Below, one piece after another: positions 51,835-61,086 of a stretch of 64,000 nt of DNA (position 1 is its first letter; the number at the start of each line of letters is the position of its first letter). A program made the translations under genes and the position numbers. Below the pieces are notes generated by a model. The model had not been told where the DNA came from, searched no databases, and was given only the letters and a program-made list of their open reading frames with translations. The stretch is from Paraburkholderia phytofirmans PsJN. GTDB lineage: Bacteria; Pseudomonadota; Gammaproteobacteria; Burkholderiales; Burkholderiaceae. Location of the stretch: contig NC_010676.1 in assembly GCF_000020125.1 (NCBI RefSeq), positions 3,348,001 to 3,412,000 of the forward strand. The letters are read 5' to 3'.

Positions 51835-52389
51835 ATGGCCTATCACATTGCAGTCGTCGTTGGCAGCTTGCGTCGAGAGTCGTTCAATCGGCAGTTGGCC
51901 CAAGCGGTCATTTCACCGGCGCCGTCGGACTTCACCTTCGAGTTCATCGATATAGGCTCATTACCGCTCTACAGCCAGGACTACGACGCCGACTACCCGG
52001 AAGCCGGCAAGCACTTGAAGCAGCGCATTGAAGCGGCCGACGGCCTGCTGTTCGTCACCCCCGAATACAACCGCTCCATACCCGGCGTGCTGAAAAATGC
52101 GCTCGATTGGGGTTCGCGCCCGTGGGGCACCAATTCTTGGGGCGGCAAACCCGGTGCCGTGATCGGCACATCGCTGGGCGCGACCGGCACGGCGCTGGCG
52201 CAGCAGCATCTGCGCAACGTGCTGGCGTATCTCGATGTCGCGGTGCTCGGGCAACCGGAGGTGTTCATCAAGCACGATGCGACGGTCATCAACGAAAAAG
52301 GCGAGATCCTCAACGACGGTACGCGCAAGTTCCTACAAACTTTCGTCGATCGCTACGTTGCGTGGGTCAAACATCGGGGCGCTGCTTAA
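51835..52389 (+). CDS. NADPH-dependent FMN reductase (ChrR/YieF-like)
   Basis: 184 residues from the ATG at 51835, preceded by AAGGAAGC. The flavodoxin-like fold shows the FMN phosphate loop GSLRRESFNRQLA, the family motif TPEYNRSIPGVLKNALDWGSRP and GTSLGATGTALAQQHLRNVL. Such enzymes reduce quinones, azo dyes or chromate with NAD(P)H and often protect against oxidative stress. It stands alone downstream of a DnaA box cluster. Confidence 0.9.
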   Translation: MAYHIAVVVGSLRRESFNRQLAQAVISPAPSDFTFEFIDIGSLPLYSQDYDADYPEAGKHLKQRIEAADGLLFVTPEYNRSIPGVLKNALDWGSRPWGTNSWGGKPGAVIGTSLGATGTALAQQHLRNVLAYLDVAVLGQPEVFIKHDATVINEKGEILNDGTRKFLQTFVDRYVAWVKHRGAA

Positions 52390-52496
52390 CGCGGCCGACG
52401 CGATAACAGCGCGAGACAGGAGCAAGCCGATTACGAGACGGAGTGGGCGGCGGCATGCCGTAACCGCACGGCCTGCCGCCGCAAACGCTCTCACGT

Positions 52497-53534
52497 TCAG
52501 ACGTGATGGTGCCCGGTCACCCGTTCCCAGCCGTGACGCACGGCTAGCTTGAAACGCTCCCATGTGCTGTCCGGCGAGGTGCTTTCCCAATGGCGTCGTG
52601 CTTCCGGTTCGACGTCGTCCCACGGCTGGTCGCGATAGCGCATGTCCTTGCCGATCTCAGCGCCATAGCGGTACGCCGGAACGTAGTCTTCGTAACGTGC
52701 ATTTTCGGCGGCGTACTGCTCGTCGTAGTGCGCGCGGAAATCTTCCTCGTACTCGAGATATTCGTTCGGCATCTGCGCGCCTAGACCGGCGGTCGGCTGA
52801 CCTGCGTCCGATACGACTTCGGACGGCTGCATGACCGCGCCCGAGCCCGGCATCGACCCTGCGGCGATCGCGCTACGGCCCACGTCGCCGACCAGTGGAT
52901 CTGTCACCGGTTCGTTGATCGGATCCATCGCGGGCCGCTCGCTGAGCGGCGGCGGCACGAACGGCTCGGCGTCGGTGCTGCCCGGCGGCACCGCGTACCG
53001 AGGCTCAGCCATCGTGGCAGGCCGTTCATAGGTCGCCGCATCCGCGGCGGCGGCGGTTGCAGCCTGCTTCGACACGCTCGATGTACGCGGCGTACCCGGC
53101 GTCGCGGCGCCGCCGATGCCAAGTTCATCGAGAACGGAGTGCTCGCGGCCTGTTTCATCGATTGGTGTGTCCCAATCGGGCGCGCGTTCGCCGATATCGG
53201 TGGCGCCCAGTCTGACCAAGGTATTGCGAGCGAGGTCCGCATGCGCTTCACTCGCCGCGTTGACGCACACCAGCACCGCGCCGCGGCGTACAGCCTCGGT
53301 GTAGCGCGCCGTTTCCGCGGCACGTGGACCGCTAGCAAACAGGCTCGACAGAAAACGTTCGATATTCGCCAGCACGCCTGAACTGGCAACTTCGTCGGTT
53401 GCCGAGCCGACCGACGGTTCCGGATTCGCCTGCAATTCGATCATGTCGCGGCCAAAACCGGCCTGGACGAGCGAGTCGCGCGCGGCTTCCGCTTGAGCAT
53501 AGGTGTCGAATAAACCAATCACGGTGTGTCGCAT
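52497..53534 (-). CDS. YflT-like stress protein with long linker
   Basis: 345 residues from the ATG at 53534. Residues 1-105 have the general-stress 17M/YflT fold (HTVIGLFDTYAQAEAARDSLVQAGFGRDMIEL ... GAVLVCVNAASEAHADLARNTL). Residues about 125-250 are a low-complexity Ala/Pro/Glu linker. The last 90 residues form an aromatic acidic module (YEEDFRAHYDEQYAAENARYEDYVPAYRYG, split around 265-295) and a helical end (WERFKLAVRHGWERVTG). Likely stress induced; molecular role unknown. Confidence 0.7.
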   Translation of the reverse strand: MRHTVIGLFDTYAQAEAARDSLVQAGFGRDMIELQANPEPSVGSATDEVASSGVLANIERFLSSLFASGPRAAETARYTEAVRRGAVLVCVNAASEAHADLARNTLVRLGATDIGERAPDWDTPIDETGREHSVLDELGIGGAATPGTPRTSSVSKQAATAAAADAATYERPATMAEPRYAVPPGSTDAEPFVPPPLSERPAMDPINEPVTDPLVGDVGRSAIAAGSMPGSGAVMQPSEVVSDAGQPTAGLGAQMPNEYLEYEEDFRAHYDEQYAAENARYEDYVPAYRYGAEIGKDMRYRDQPWDDVEPEARRHWESTSPDSTWERFKLAVRHGWERVTGHHHV

Positions 53535-53678
53535 GGCTGTCTCCCGACGTAATTTAGGCACAACGGACGATGCGCCAACGCGTCGCCCCTCCTGCCGTAT
53601 TCGCCGCAACGATCATGCCGGGCCCCTGTGTGGCGGACTTGCGCGCCCGCTGGCGCGGACACAGGCGCGGCATCCACA

Positions 53679-53710
53679 AAAAAGCGCGGCGTGACGCAGC
53701 CGCGCTTTTT
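53679..53710. terminator. Rho-independent terminator
   Basis: AAAAAGCGCGGC and GCCGCGCTTTTT form a perfect 12-bp stem with an 8-base loop. It follows the stop of the leftward hybrid kinase gene (53761) by about 50 bp. Confidence 0.8.
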
Positions 53711-53760
53711 ACAACCATCGGTAAATGCCAGACCCAAACCAACGCCCGCCAATGTCCGCC

Positions 53761-56052
53761 TTACTCCGCCGTATGCGCCGCCGGGTCGGCGCCCGTCTGC
53801 GTCAGATCGCGCTGGATCGTTTGCAGAAGTTCTTCCAACAAACCGATATCGAAAGGCTTGGACAGCACGCGCACGTCGACATGGCGCGCCCGGTCAAGTT
53901 CCTCGGCGTAGCCGGTGACCAGAATGACCGGCAGTTTGGTGTCGAATGCAAGCACCGCTTCGGCCAGATCGATGCCGTTCAGGGTGCCGGGCATGTGGAT
54001 GTCGGACAGCACCAGATCGAACGGCAGCGGTTCGCCGGTGCGCGCTCGCCGCGCGTGGGCGTCGTCGAACAGGCGCAGCGCCGTGTCGGCGTTGAAGACG
54101 CACGTGACCTGATGGCCCATCATCTGCAGCAGGGCTTCGGTGCCGGCGGCCACTTCCTCGTTGTCTTCGACTAGCAGAATGCGCAAGCCTGACGGCGCGC
54201 CGCTCTCCTCAGAGCCGGAGTCCGGCGGCCCGTCGACTTCAGGCTCAGCCGTGGCGCGCGGCAAATAGAGACGCACGGAGGTGCCCGCACCGACTGCGCT
54301 GTCGATCGCGGCGAGACCGCCGGAGCGCTCGCAGAACGCGAAAACCTGCGGCAAGCCGAGGCCCGTGCCCATACCCTTCGGCTTGGTCGTGAACAGCGGT
54401 TCGAAGGCTCGCGCGAGCACCTCGGGCGCCATGCCCGCGCCGGTATCTTCGAGCGAGAGTTGCACGAAGTCGCCCGTCAGCGGGAAGCCTTCTTCGTGCC
54501 GGAAATGGATGTTGGTGGCGCGCACCGTGAAGCGGCCGCCGTTGGGCATGGCATCGCGCGCGTTTACCGCAACGTTGATGAGCGCCAGCTCCAGCTCGGC
54601 GACGTCGACGCGCATCGGCCATATCTCGACGCCGATATCGATCACCAGCGACACCTTCGCGCCGAGCGAGGCGCGCAGCAACTCGCGGCACGCCGGCAGC
54701 CAGCGTTCGAGCGACAGCGTCTCGTTGCGCAGCGGCTGCTTGCGCGCCACGCCGAGCAATTGCCGCGTAAGCGACTGGCCGCTCTTGAGCGCCCGCTCCA
54801 TCGCCGACAATTCGCGGTCCAGACCCGTTACGCCGCGCCGCCGCGCGATCTGCACGTTGGCCGAGAGGATCATCAGCAGATTGTTGAAGTCGTGCGCGAC
54901 GCTGCCGACCAGCGTGCCCAGCGCTTCCATCTTGCGCGACTGGCGATACGCCGATTCGATCGAACGGCGCATGGACGCCTCGGCCTGCCAGCGCTCCCAC
55001 GCCTCCTGTTCGGCGCCGAGGCGGCGCAGCGACAACCAGATCACACACCACAAGGCGATGGACGGCGTGAACATCGACAGGATCAGCACGCCGAGGTGCC
55101 GGTACCACGCGGCCCAGATCGCCGAGGCACGGTAACCGCACACCACGTACACAGGATACGAACCGACGTGGCGGAACGCGAGGATCAGATCTTCGCCGTC
55201 GACGTTCGAATGCATGCGCACCACGCCGGCCCGCCGTCCTTGCGCGAGGGCTTCGGCGAACGGAGTTCGCGGGGCCATGGCATTGGGCTCGCGCGGCGCG
55301 CGCGGATAATGCGCGAGGATCGAGCCGTCTGCGCGCACGAGGCTCATGGTCATCGGCGTGCCGTTGCTGCTGCCGCTGCCGCCGAGCAGTTCGCGGTAGA
55401 ACGCGTCGAAATAGCTCGGCCGCAGCGCGACAGAGACCACGCCGGCGAACGAGCCGTCGGCACCAAGCCGTTCGACGCCCATGTTGAACACCTGTTCGCC
55501 GGCGACATGCCCCGTCATGACCTTCGACACATGCTCGAGATCCTTGCCGTCGCGAATGCCGATGAAATCTTCACGCTCGCCGACCGAGATGGCCGGCGCC
55601 GGCAGATAGCGGCTGCTGGCGAGCAAGGCGCCGTCGCGCCCGAAGATCGACACCGCGGCCACTTGGGGATAGCCGCCGCCCATCACGCGCAGCTTCTCGT
55701 GAATAGCGGCTTCGCGGGCGCGAATGCCGTCGTCGTCCAATCCTTGGGTCAGATCGACGATGCGCGCGTCGAGCGTCTCGTTCATGTCGAACACTTTAAG
55801 CGCGTGCTCTTCGGCGACCCGCACGGTGCGCAGCGTCATGTCGGTGGCGTCGGCATCGCGCGCGCGCAAATCGCTGATGGCCATGGCCGCGACATACACG
55901 CACGGCAGCACGATCGCCGCGATCAGCAGCGCGATCAGCGTGATGCGCCGCACATGGAAGTTCTGTTCCGGCACGGCGGGGAACAACGCCTCATCCTGCC
56001 GGCTAGCGGCAAGGCGGCTCGCGGGCGGCGGTTCGAACCGGTCTGGTGTCAT
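53761..56052 (-). CDS. Hybrid sensor histidine kinase with C-terminal receiver
   Basis: 763 residues. TM1 about 33-57, a large extracytoplasmic Cache-like sensor (about 60-310), TM2 about 315-340, then a DHp domain with the phospho-His near residue 386 in GSVAHDFNNLLMIL, ATPase (ALINVAVNARDAMPNGG, EDTGAGM, KGMGTGLGLPQVF) and a receiver with acceptor Asp near 683 in LVLSDIHMPG. The HDFNN form is typical of kinases with attached receivers. A Cache domain suggests small organic ligands. No separate regulator gene is coupled to it; the divergent CheY-CheC-GGDEF operon is a possible partner. Confidence 0.9.
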   Translation of the reverse strand: MTPDRFEPPPASRLAASRQDEALFPAVPEQNFHVRRITLIALLIAAIVLPCVYVAAMAISDLRARDADATDMTLRTVRVAEEHALKVFDMNETLDARIVDLTQGLDDDGIRAREAAIHEKLRVMGGGYPQVAAVSIFGRDGALLASSRYLPAPAISVGEREDFIGIRDGKDLEHVSKVMTGHVAGEQVFNMGVERLGADGSFAGVVSVALRPSYFDAFYRELLGGSGSSNGTPMTMSLVRADGSILAHYPRAPREPNAMAPRTPFAEALAQGRRAGVVRMHSNVDGEDLILAFRHVGSYPVYVVCGYRASAIWAAWYRHLGVLILSMFTPSIALWCVIWLSLRRLGAEQEAWERWQAEASMRRSIESAYRQSRKMEALGTLVGSVAHDFNNLLMILSANVQIARRRGVTGLDRELSAMERALKSGQSLTRQLLGVARKQPLRNETLSLERWLPACRELLRASLGAKVSLVIDIGVEIWPMRVDVAELELALINVAVNARDAMPNGGRFTVRATNIHFRHEEGFPLTGDFVQLSLEDTGAGMAPEVLARAFEPLFTTKPKGMGTGLGLPQVFAFCERSGGLAAIDSAVGAGTSVRLYLPRATAEPEVDGPPDSGSEESGAPSGLRILLVEDNEEVAAGTEALLQMMGHQVTCVFNADTALRLFDDAHARRARTGEPLPFDLVLSDIHMPGTLNGIDLAEAVLAFDTKLPVILVTGYAEELDRARHVDVRVLSKPFDIGLLEELLQTIQRDLTQTGADPAAHTAE

Positions 56053-56767
56053 TGTCGATAAAGCAAAGGTCGTTCGGAACGAAGAGGCCGGGAGTCAGCA
56101 TCATACGAGAAGCATAGACGCGGAGCGGCGGTAGAAGTTACCCGCGGCAAACTGGCCTGCCGCAAGACCGCTCGCGGCGCCGCCGCGACCGGCGACTCAT
56201 TTGTCTGCTTTTTAAAACAGCGACGAATCGAGAAGCGCAAACGTACACAAAAGCATGGAAGCAGGAAATTCCTTCTGAATCTACCAAAATATTTTCATAA
56301 ATAGGACCTAATGAGAAAATCTCTTTAATGAAAGCGAAATTGGCGAGTTGCCTTTCCGCCGTTTTGCTTCGAAAATCAGCGCCATGATAAAAATGCGTCC
56401 GCCATGTTCGGACGCATCTGCCGCGAGGGCAACCAGCCAAACCACGCGTACAACGCGTGGCGGAAGGCGCTCGCGGAATCACGCGCGCGGCAAGGGACCA
56501 GCCCGATCCACGAAGCCGCGCCGATTCATCTACGGGGTAGGCTTCGAACATGCCGGTCATCGCCGTCGTCCATCGTGCGCGTACGCTTTCAGACGTGCCC
56601 ACTGGTTCCGTCCATCGCGCTTCGCCGCGTGCGCTCCCCGCTCGCCTGCAATCCCGATTTCAGCAACTTTCAGCGCGCTTTGCCGCCGGTCGACAGACTT
56701 CGCGCTAAAGAATCCCCCTCGATCCGCCGTTAACGCGAATGAGCTAATTCCGCTTTCCGACCCGCCC
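56053..56767. promoter_or_regulatory. Divergent spacer between hybrid kinase and CheY-CheC-GGDEF operon
   Basis: 715 bp without a supported gene. An AT-rich part at 56275-56340 (AAATATTTTCATAAATAGG) may hold promoters. CCACGCGT (56442-56449) and ACGCGTGG (56453-56460) form a perfect 8-bp inverted repeat with a 3-base centre, a candidate operator. Open frames here are arginine/serine-rich and have no start signals. Confidence 0.4.
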
Positions 56768-57136
56768 ATGTCTTTGCCTATTGTGATCGCCGATGATTCG
56801 TTGCTTGCCCGCAAAGTGCTCACCAAGGCACTGCCGCCGGACTGGGAGGTCGACGTGTCTTACGCATCGAACGGGCGCGAAGCGCTTGCTTTGTATCGTG
56901 AAGGCAAAGCGTCGGTAATGTTCCTCGACCTGACCATGCCGGACATGACCGGCTATCAGGTGCTGGAAGCGCTGCAGCACGAGGATCTGAACACCTTCGT
57001 CATCGTCGTCTCCGCCGATGTTCAGCCGATGGCCCAGTCGCGCGTGCGCGCGCTCGGCGCCGTGGCGTTCATCGCGAAGCCCGTGACGCCCGAGGCGGTA
57101 CTACCCATCCTCAAGGAGTACGGGTTGTATGTCTGA
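56768..57136 (+). CDS. CheY-like response regulator
   Basis: 122 residues from the ATG at 56768. A complete receiver: IVIADDSLLARKVL, acceptor Asp54 in VMFLDLTMPDMTG, switch Ser in IVVSADVQ, and Lys in FIAKPVTP. First gene of an operon with a CheC-like phosphatase (8-bp overlap) and a PAS-GGDEF cyclase. It is presumably dephosphorylated by the CheC-like protein and may connect to c-di-GMP output. Confidence 0.9.
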   Translation: MSLPIVIADDSLLARKVLTKALPPDWEVDVSYASNGREALALYREGKASVMFLDLTMPDMTGYQVLEALQHEDLNTFVIVVSADVQPMAQSRVRALGAVAFIAKPVTPEAVLPILKEYGLYV

Positions 57137-57752
57137 GCCAGTCCTCAACGAAGATCAGCGCGACGCGCTGCAGGAGGTCGCCAATCTGGCGATGGGCCAA
57201 GCCGCGACGCGTCTTGCGCGGCTGCTCGATGCGTTCATCGAATTGTCGGTGCCGCGCGTGAAGGTGGTGGAGGTCAGCGAGGCGGCGCAGGCGCTGCGGG
57301 AGATGACCGGGATCGAGGACACGGTGAGCGCGGTGCGCCAGGGCTTCCGCTCCGATATCAAGGGCGAGGCGCTGGTGATCTGCCGCAGCGACAGCATCGA
57401 GCAACTGTGTGCGCTCGTCAGCGATCCGTACTCGCGCTCCGCTTACGAGGCGGTGAGCCAGACAGAGCTGGTGTTCGACGTGGCCAACGTGCTGACCGGC
57501 GCCTGCGTGTCGTGCATCCTGGACCAACTCGGCCGCACGCCGGTCTTCTCCGCGCCGGGCTTGCTCGGCGAAGCCATGACGCTCGACGAAGTCTTCCAGC
57601 CCGGCGTGCTGCAATGGGAAGTGGCCTTGCTGGTAGAAGTGAATTTCGCGCTCGAAGACCAGAGTTTCCGTGCGCACCTCGTCATGCTGATGGCCGAGGA
57701 ATCGATTCGCCATATGAACGGGGCGCTCGACGCGCTGCTGTCGAGCCTATGA
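57129..57752 (+). CDS. cheC: CheC-like CheY phosphatase
   Basis: 207 residues with two internal repeats. The first active motif is intact (QEVANLAMGQAATRLARLL, Glu16 and Asn19). The second reads DVANVLTGACVSCILDQLG, with Asp117 in place of Glu and Asn120 kept. CheC proteins hydrolyse CheY-P and can bind CheD; no cheD is nearby. It overlaps the CheY-like gene by 8 bp and the GGDEF gene as ATGA. Confidence 0.85.
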   Translation: MSEPVLNEDQRDALQEVANLAMGQAATRLARLLDAFIELSVPRVKVVEVSEAAQALREMTGIEDTVSAVRQGFRSDIKGEALVICRSDSIEQLCALVSDPYSRSAYEAVSQTELVFDVANVLTGACVSCILDQLGRTPVFSAPGLLGEAMTLDEVFQPGVLQWEVALLVEVNFALEDQSFRAHLVMLMAEESIRHMNGALDALLSSL

Positions 57753-58687
57753 ATGTGCCCGTGGACTCGTTGAGCGATCTGGTGGTCGAACGTGTCGGTT
57801 TCGGCATCTTCGTGCTGGACCGCGACATGAACGTGCTCATGTGGAATCGCTTCATGCAGGATCACAGCGGATTGACACCGGACCAGGTGGTCGGCAGGTC
57901 GCTGTACACGCATTTTCCGGAATTGCCGCGCGTGTGGCTGTCGCGCAAGATCGAAAGCGTGTTTCAGCTCGGCAGCTTTGCGTTCAGTTCGTGGGAACAG
58001 CGCCCGTATCTCTTCAAGTTCGATCACGACCGGCCGATTACCGGCGGCGTCGACTTCATGCAGCAGGATTGCACCTTCATGCCGCTCATGCGCGAGCGCG
58101 AAGTGGTGGCCGTGTGCGTCACCATTTCCGACGTCACGCACGTGAGCATCGTGCAGCGCGAACGCGAGGAAGCGGTTGCGAAGCTGCAGGAATATGCCGA
58201 TCGCGACGGCCTGACGGGCATCGCCAACCGCCGTTTCTTCGAAGCGCGCCTGCGCGACGAATACACGCGCTGGCAGCGCTACGGCGGCGATATGTCGGTG
58301 CTGCTGTTCGATCTCGATCACTTCAAGAAAATCAACGACCAGTTCGGCCACGGTGTCGGCGACACGGTGTTGCGCGTGATGGCGCAGCGCGTCGCCGAGG
58401 TGGTACGGGCGCAGGACACCTTCGGGCGCTTCGGCGGCGAGGAGTTCGCGTTGCTGCTGCCGTGCACGCCGCTCGAGGACGCGATGCGCGTCGCGGAAAA
58501 AATCCGCTGCACGATTGCCGACACGCCGGTCGAAGTGCAGGGCACTTGCGTGCCGGTGACGGCGAGCGTCGGCGGCGCGTCGGCGCGGGTCGGCGTGCCT
58601 TCGTACGACGTGCTCATCAACGAGGCCGACGCGGCGCTCTATAGCGCGAAGCGGCAAGGACGCAACCGCTCGGTCGCGTTCGTCTGA
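57749..58687 (+). CDS. PAS-GGDEF diguanylate cyclase
   Basis: 312 residues from the ATG that overlaps the cheC stop (ATGA). Residues 1-130 are a PAS domain (VGFGIFVLDRDMNVLMWNRFMQDHSGL). A short coiled linker leads to the GGDEF domain (DRDGLTGIANRRFFEARLRDE; active site RFGGEEFALLL). The GGEEF signature implies active synthesis of c-di-GMP from GTP; an RxxD inhibitory site is not evident before it. Output of the CheY/CheC pair, inferred from coupling. Confidence 0.92.
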   Translation: MNVPVDSLSDLVVERVGFGIFVLDRDMNVLMWNRFMQDHSGLTPDQVVGRSLYTHFPELPRVWLSRKIESVFQLGSFAFSSWEQRPYLFKFDHDRPITGGVDFMQQDCTFMPLMREREVVAVCVTISDVTHVSIVQREREEAVAKLQEYADRDGLTGIANRRFFEARLRDEYTRWQRYGGDMSVLLFDLDHFKKINDQFGHGVGDTVLRVMAQRVAEVVRAQDTFGRFGGEEFALLLPCTPLEDAMRVAEKIRCTIADTPVEVQGTCVPVTASVGGASARVGVPSYDVLINEADAALYSAKRQGRNRSVAFV

Positions 58688-58830
58688 GGACGTCACAGAG
58701 CAGCGGCGTCGCCACTCACACGAGGCGCGTTTCAAGCCCTGCGGCAAGCCGCGTGACACGCCGCTCCACCGCCACCAGACTTCTTTCCGGCCCTAAATCC
58801 GCCGACGAAACTGCGGCATCTCACAAACGT

Positions 58831-58839
58831 TGATATACT
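58831..58839 (+). promoter_or_regulatory. Candidate extended -10 promoter of the hopanoid operon
   Basis: TGATATACT fits the extended -10 form TGnTATAAT with one change. It lies about 125 bp before the proposed TTG start of hpnD; no good -35 is seen, as is common for extended -10 promoters. Confidence 0.45.
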
Positions 58840-58964
58840 TTTCGCCGTTTCCGGCCTCCCAGCCGGGTGTTTCGCGCGTGTCCGCGCGCGCGTGCCGCCA
58901 GCCCTGCGGGTGGGCATCAAACTTCTTGAACGCCTTTCAGCGGGCGCCTCCAGCGGAGATCGTC

Positions 58965-59813
58965 TTGGCTGTTTCCAATCTTGTCGTGGACGATACAGAA
59001 ATCGACGCCGCTGCCGCCACGTCCGGCAGCTCGTTCTATCTCGCCATGCGCATCCTGCCGGCCGCGCAGCGCGATGCGATGTATCAGGTCTACGCCTTCT
59101 GCCGCGCCGTCGACGACATCGCCGACAGCGACCTGCCGCGCGCCGAACGCGCCGCCGCGCTCGAGCGCTGGCGTGCCGATATCGACGCGTGCTACGCCGG
59201 CGCGCCGCGCGCTTCGCTGCGTGCGCTGACGCGGCACATTCACACCTTTCACCTGCAACGCGAAGATTTTCACGCGATGATCGACGGCATGGCGATGGAC
59301 GCCGCCGAAGACATCTGCGCACCCGACGAAGCCACGCTCGACCTCTATTGCGATCGCGTCGCCAGCGCGGCGGGCCGTCTTTCGGTGAGGATATTCGGGA
59401 TGCAGGAAGAGCCTGGCCGTTTGCTCGCGCATCATCTGGGCCGCGCGCTGCAGCTCACCAACATCCTGCGCGATATCGACGAAGACGCCGGCATCAACCG
59501 CTGTTATCTGCCGCACGAATTGCTGGCGCGCGAAGGCATCGCGGTGAGGAATCCCACGCAGATCGCCGACGACCCGTCGCTGCCGCGCGTGTGCGCCACG
59601 CTCGCCGAGCGGGCGAAGGAGCACTTCGCCGCCTCCGACGCGATCATGGACCGCGAGCCGCGCAACCATGTGCGTGCGCCGCGCATCATGTCGGGCGTGT
59701 ATCGCTTGCTGCTCGAACGGACGCTGGAGCGCGGCTTCGACATTCCGCGCACGAAGGTCAGCAAGCCGAAGCTCCGCATGCTGTGGATCGTGGCGCGTTA
59801 CGCGCTCTTCTGA
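58965..59813 (+). CDS. hpnD: Presqualene diphosphate synthase
   Basis: 282 residues if translation starts at TTG 58965, which has GGAG seven bases upstream and gives the normal family length; the upstream in-frame ATG at 58830 would add a non-family leader. Aspartate-rich motifs are RAVDDIADSDLP and NILRDIDEDAGINRCYLP. It condenses two farnesyl diphosphates to presqualene diphosphate for squalene and hopanoid synthesis. A copy of the 20-bp repeat family lies within the gene at 59381-59400 and uses rare-type AGG Arg codon. First gene of hpnD-hpnE-shc-hpnG. Confidence 0.9.
   Translation: MAVSNLVVDDTEIDAAAATSGSSFYLAMRILPAAQRDAMYQVYAFCRAVDDIADSDLPRAERAAALERWRADIDACYAGAPRASLRALTRHIHTFHLQREDFHAMIDGMAMDAAEDICAPDEATLDLYCDRVASAAGRLSVRIFGMQEEPGRLLAHHLGRALQLTNILRDIDEDAGINRCYLPHELLAREGIAVRNPTQIADDPSLPRVCATLAERAKEHFAASDAIMDREPRNHVRAPRIMSGVYRLLLERTLERGFDIPRTKVSKPKLRMLWIVARYALF
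59381..59400 (-). repeat. 20-bp repeat copy inside hpnD
   Basis: TTCGGTGAGGATATTCGGGA has the minus-orientation cores GGTGAGG and TTCGGGA in exact register with the main array 19 kb away. It is translated as SVRIFGM, with Arg encoded by AGG. Confidence 0.55.
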
Positions 59814-59817
59814 GCTG

Positions 59818-61086
59818 ATGCAAAAGCTCGTACATGTGGTCGGCGCAGGCCTTGCCGGCCTGGCCGCCGCAGTGCAACTGCAGCGGCGCGGCGCGCACGT
59901 CGTGCTGCATGAAGCGGCGGCCCAGGCGGGCGGCCGTTGCCGCTCGTACTACGATCCCAAGCTGGGCGCGACGCTCGACACCGGCAATCACATGTTGGTG
60001 TCGGGCAATACTGCGACGCTCAACTACGTGCGGGCGATCGGCGCCGCCGACGAACTGGTCGGCCCGGCGCAGCCGGAATATCCGTTCGTGGATCTGGCGA
60101 CGCGGGCTCGCTGGACCGTGCGTATGTCGCCGGGACATTTGCCGTGGTGGGTCTTCGATCCGAACGCGCGCGTGCCGAATACCGGCCCGGCCGATTATCT
60201 GGCGCTCGCGCCGCTTCTGCTCGCCCGACCGGGACGCAGCGTCGCGCAGACCATGCGTTGCAACGGTCCGTTGTGGGACCGTCTGCTGCGGCCGCTGTTT
60301 CACGCGATGCTGAACGTCGAGCCGCGCGATGCGTCGGCAGAACTGACGGGCGCCATGGTGCGCGAAGCGCTGCTTGCCGGCGGCCTCGCGTGCCGGCCGC
60401 TGGTCGCGCGTAACGGCCTTGGCAGCGCGTTTGTCGATCCGGCCTTGCGCCTGCTGCAACATGGCGGCGCGGCGATCAGGCTGGGTTCGCGCCTGGACGG
60501 AATCGTTTTTGCCGCCGACAACCGCCGTGTGCAAGCGCTGCATTTCGCCGGCGAGAGCGTCACGCTCGACGCGAACCATGCCGTGATTCTCGCGGTGCCG
60601 CCGGACATCGCGCAGACGCTCGTGCAAGGTTTGCGCGCGCCGACGCGCTTCGCGGCCACCGTCAACGTGCATTTCGCGGTCGAGCCGCCGTTTGGCTTGC
60701 CGCAGGTCACCGGGCTGCTCAACGGCACGGCCGAGTGGCTGTTCGCCTTTGAGGGCCGCTTGTCGGTGACCGTCAACGGCGCTGAGCGCTTGCTCGACAC
60801 GCCGCACGAAGCCCTCGCGGCCTCCGTCTGGGCCGAAGTGGCGCAGGCGGCCAGCTTGCCGGCCGCGCCGATGCCGGCCTGGCAAGTCGTCGTGGAAAAG
60901 CGTGCGACCTTTGCCGCGCTGCCGGATCAGGAAACGCGGCGGCCCGGTACGCGCACTCGCTGGAATAACCTCATGCTCGCGGGCGACTGGACGGCTACCG
61001 GCCTGCCCGCGACGATAGAAGGCGCGATCCGCTCCGGCCAGAAGGCCGCGGATACGTTGCTGAATGAACCGATGGAACGCCGATGA
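59818..61086 (+). CDS. hpnE: Hydroxysqualene dehydroxylase (squalene-forming amine oxidase family)
   Basis: 422 residues from the ATG at 59818, 4 bp after hpnD. The N-terminal FAD-binding motif is VVGAGLAGLAAAVQLQRRG with EAAAQAGGRCRSYYD; the C-terminal FAD part is LMLAGDWTATGLPATIEGAIRSG. HpnE reduces hydroxysqualene to squalene. In the known three-step route HpnC makes hydroxysqualene from presqualene diphosphate; hpnC is not in this operon. The stop overlaps the shc start as ATGA. Confidence 0.92.
   Translation: MQKLVHVVGAGLAGLAAAVQLQRRGAHVVLHEAAAQAGGRCRSYYDPKLGATLDTGNHMLVSGNTATLNYVRAIGAADELVGPAQPEYPFVDLATRARWTVRMSPGHLPWWVFDPNARVPNTGPADYLALAPLLLARPGRSVAQTMRCNGPLWDRLLRPLFHAMLNVEPRDASAELTGAMVREALLAGGLACRPLVARNGLGSAFVDPALRLLQHGGAAIRLGSRLDGIVFAADNRRVQALHFAGESVTLDANHAVILAVPPDIAQTLVQGLRAPTRFAATVNVHFAVEPPFGLPQVTGLLNGTAEWLFAFEGRLSVTVNGAERLLDTPHEALAASVWAEVAQAASLPAAPMPAWQVVVEKRATFAALPDQETRRPGTRTRWNNLMLAGDWTATGLPATIEGAIRSGQKAADTLLNEPMERR

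Noticed and set aside
56404..56733. Open frame of 109 codons before the CheY-like gene
   Set aside because: Composition (Arg, Ser, Pro) and lack of a start signal suggest chance; the real gene starts at 56768 in another frame.
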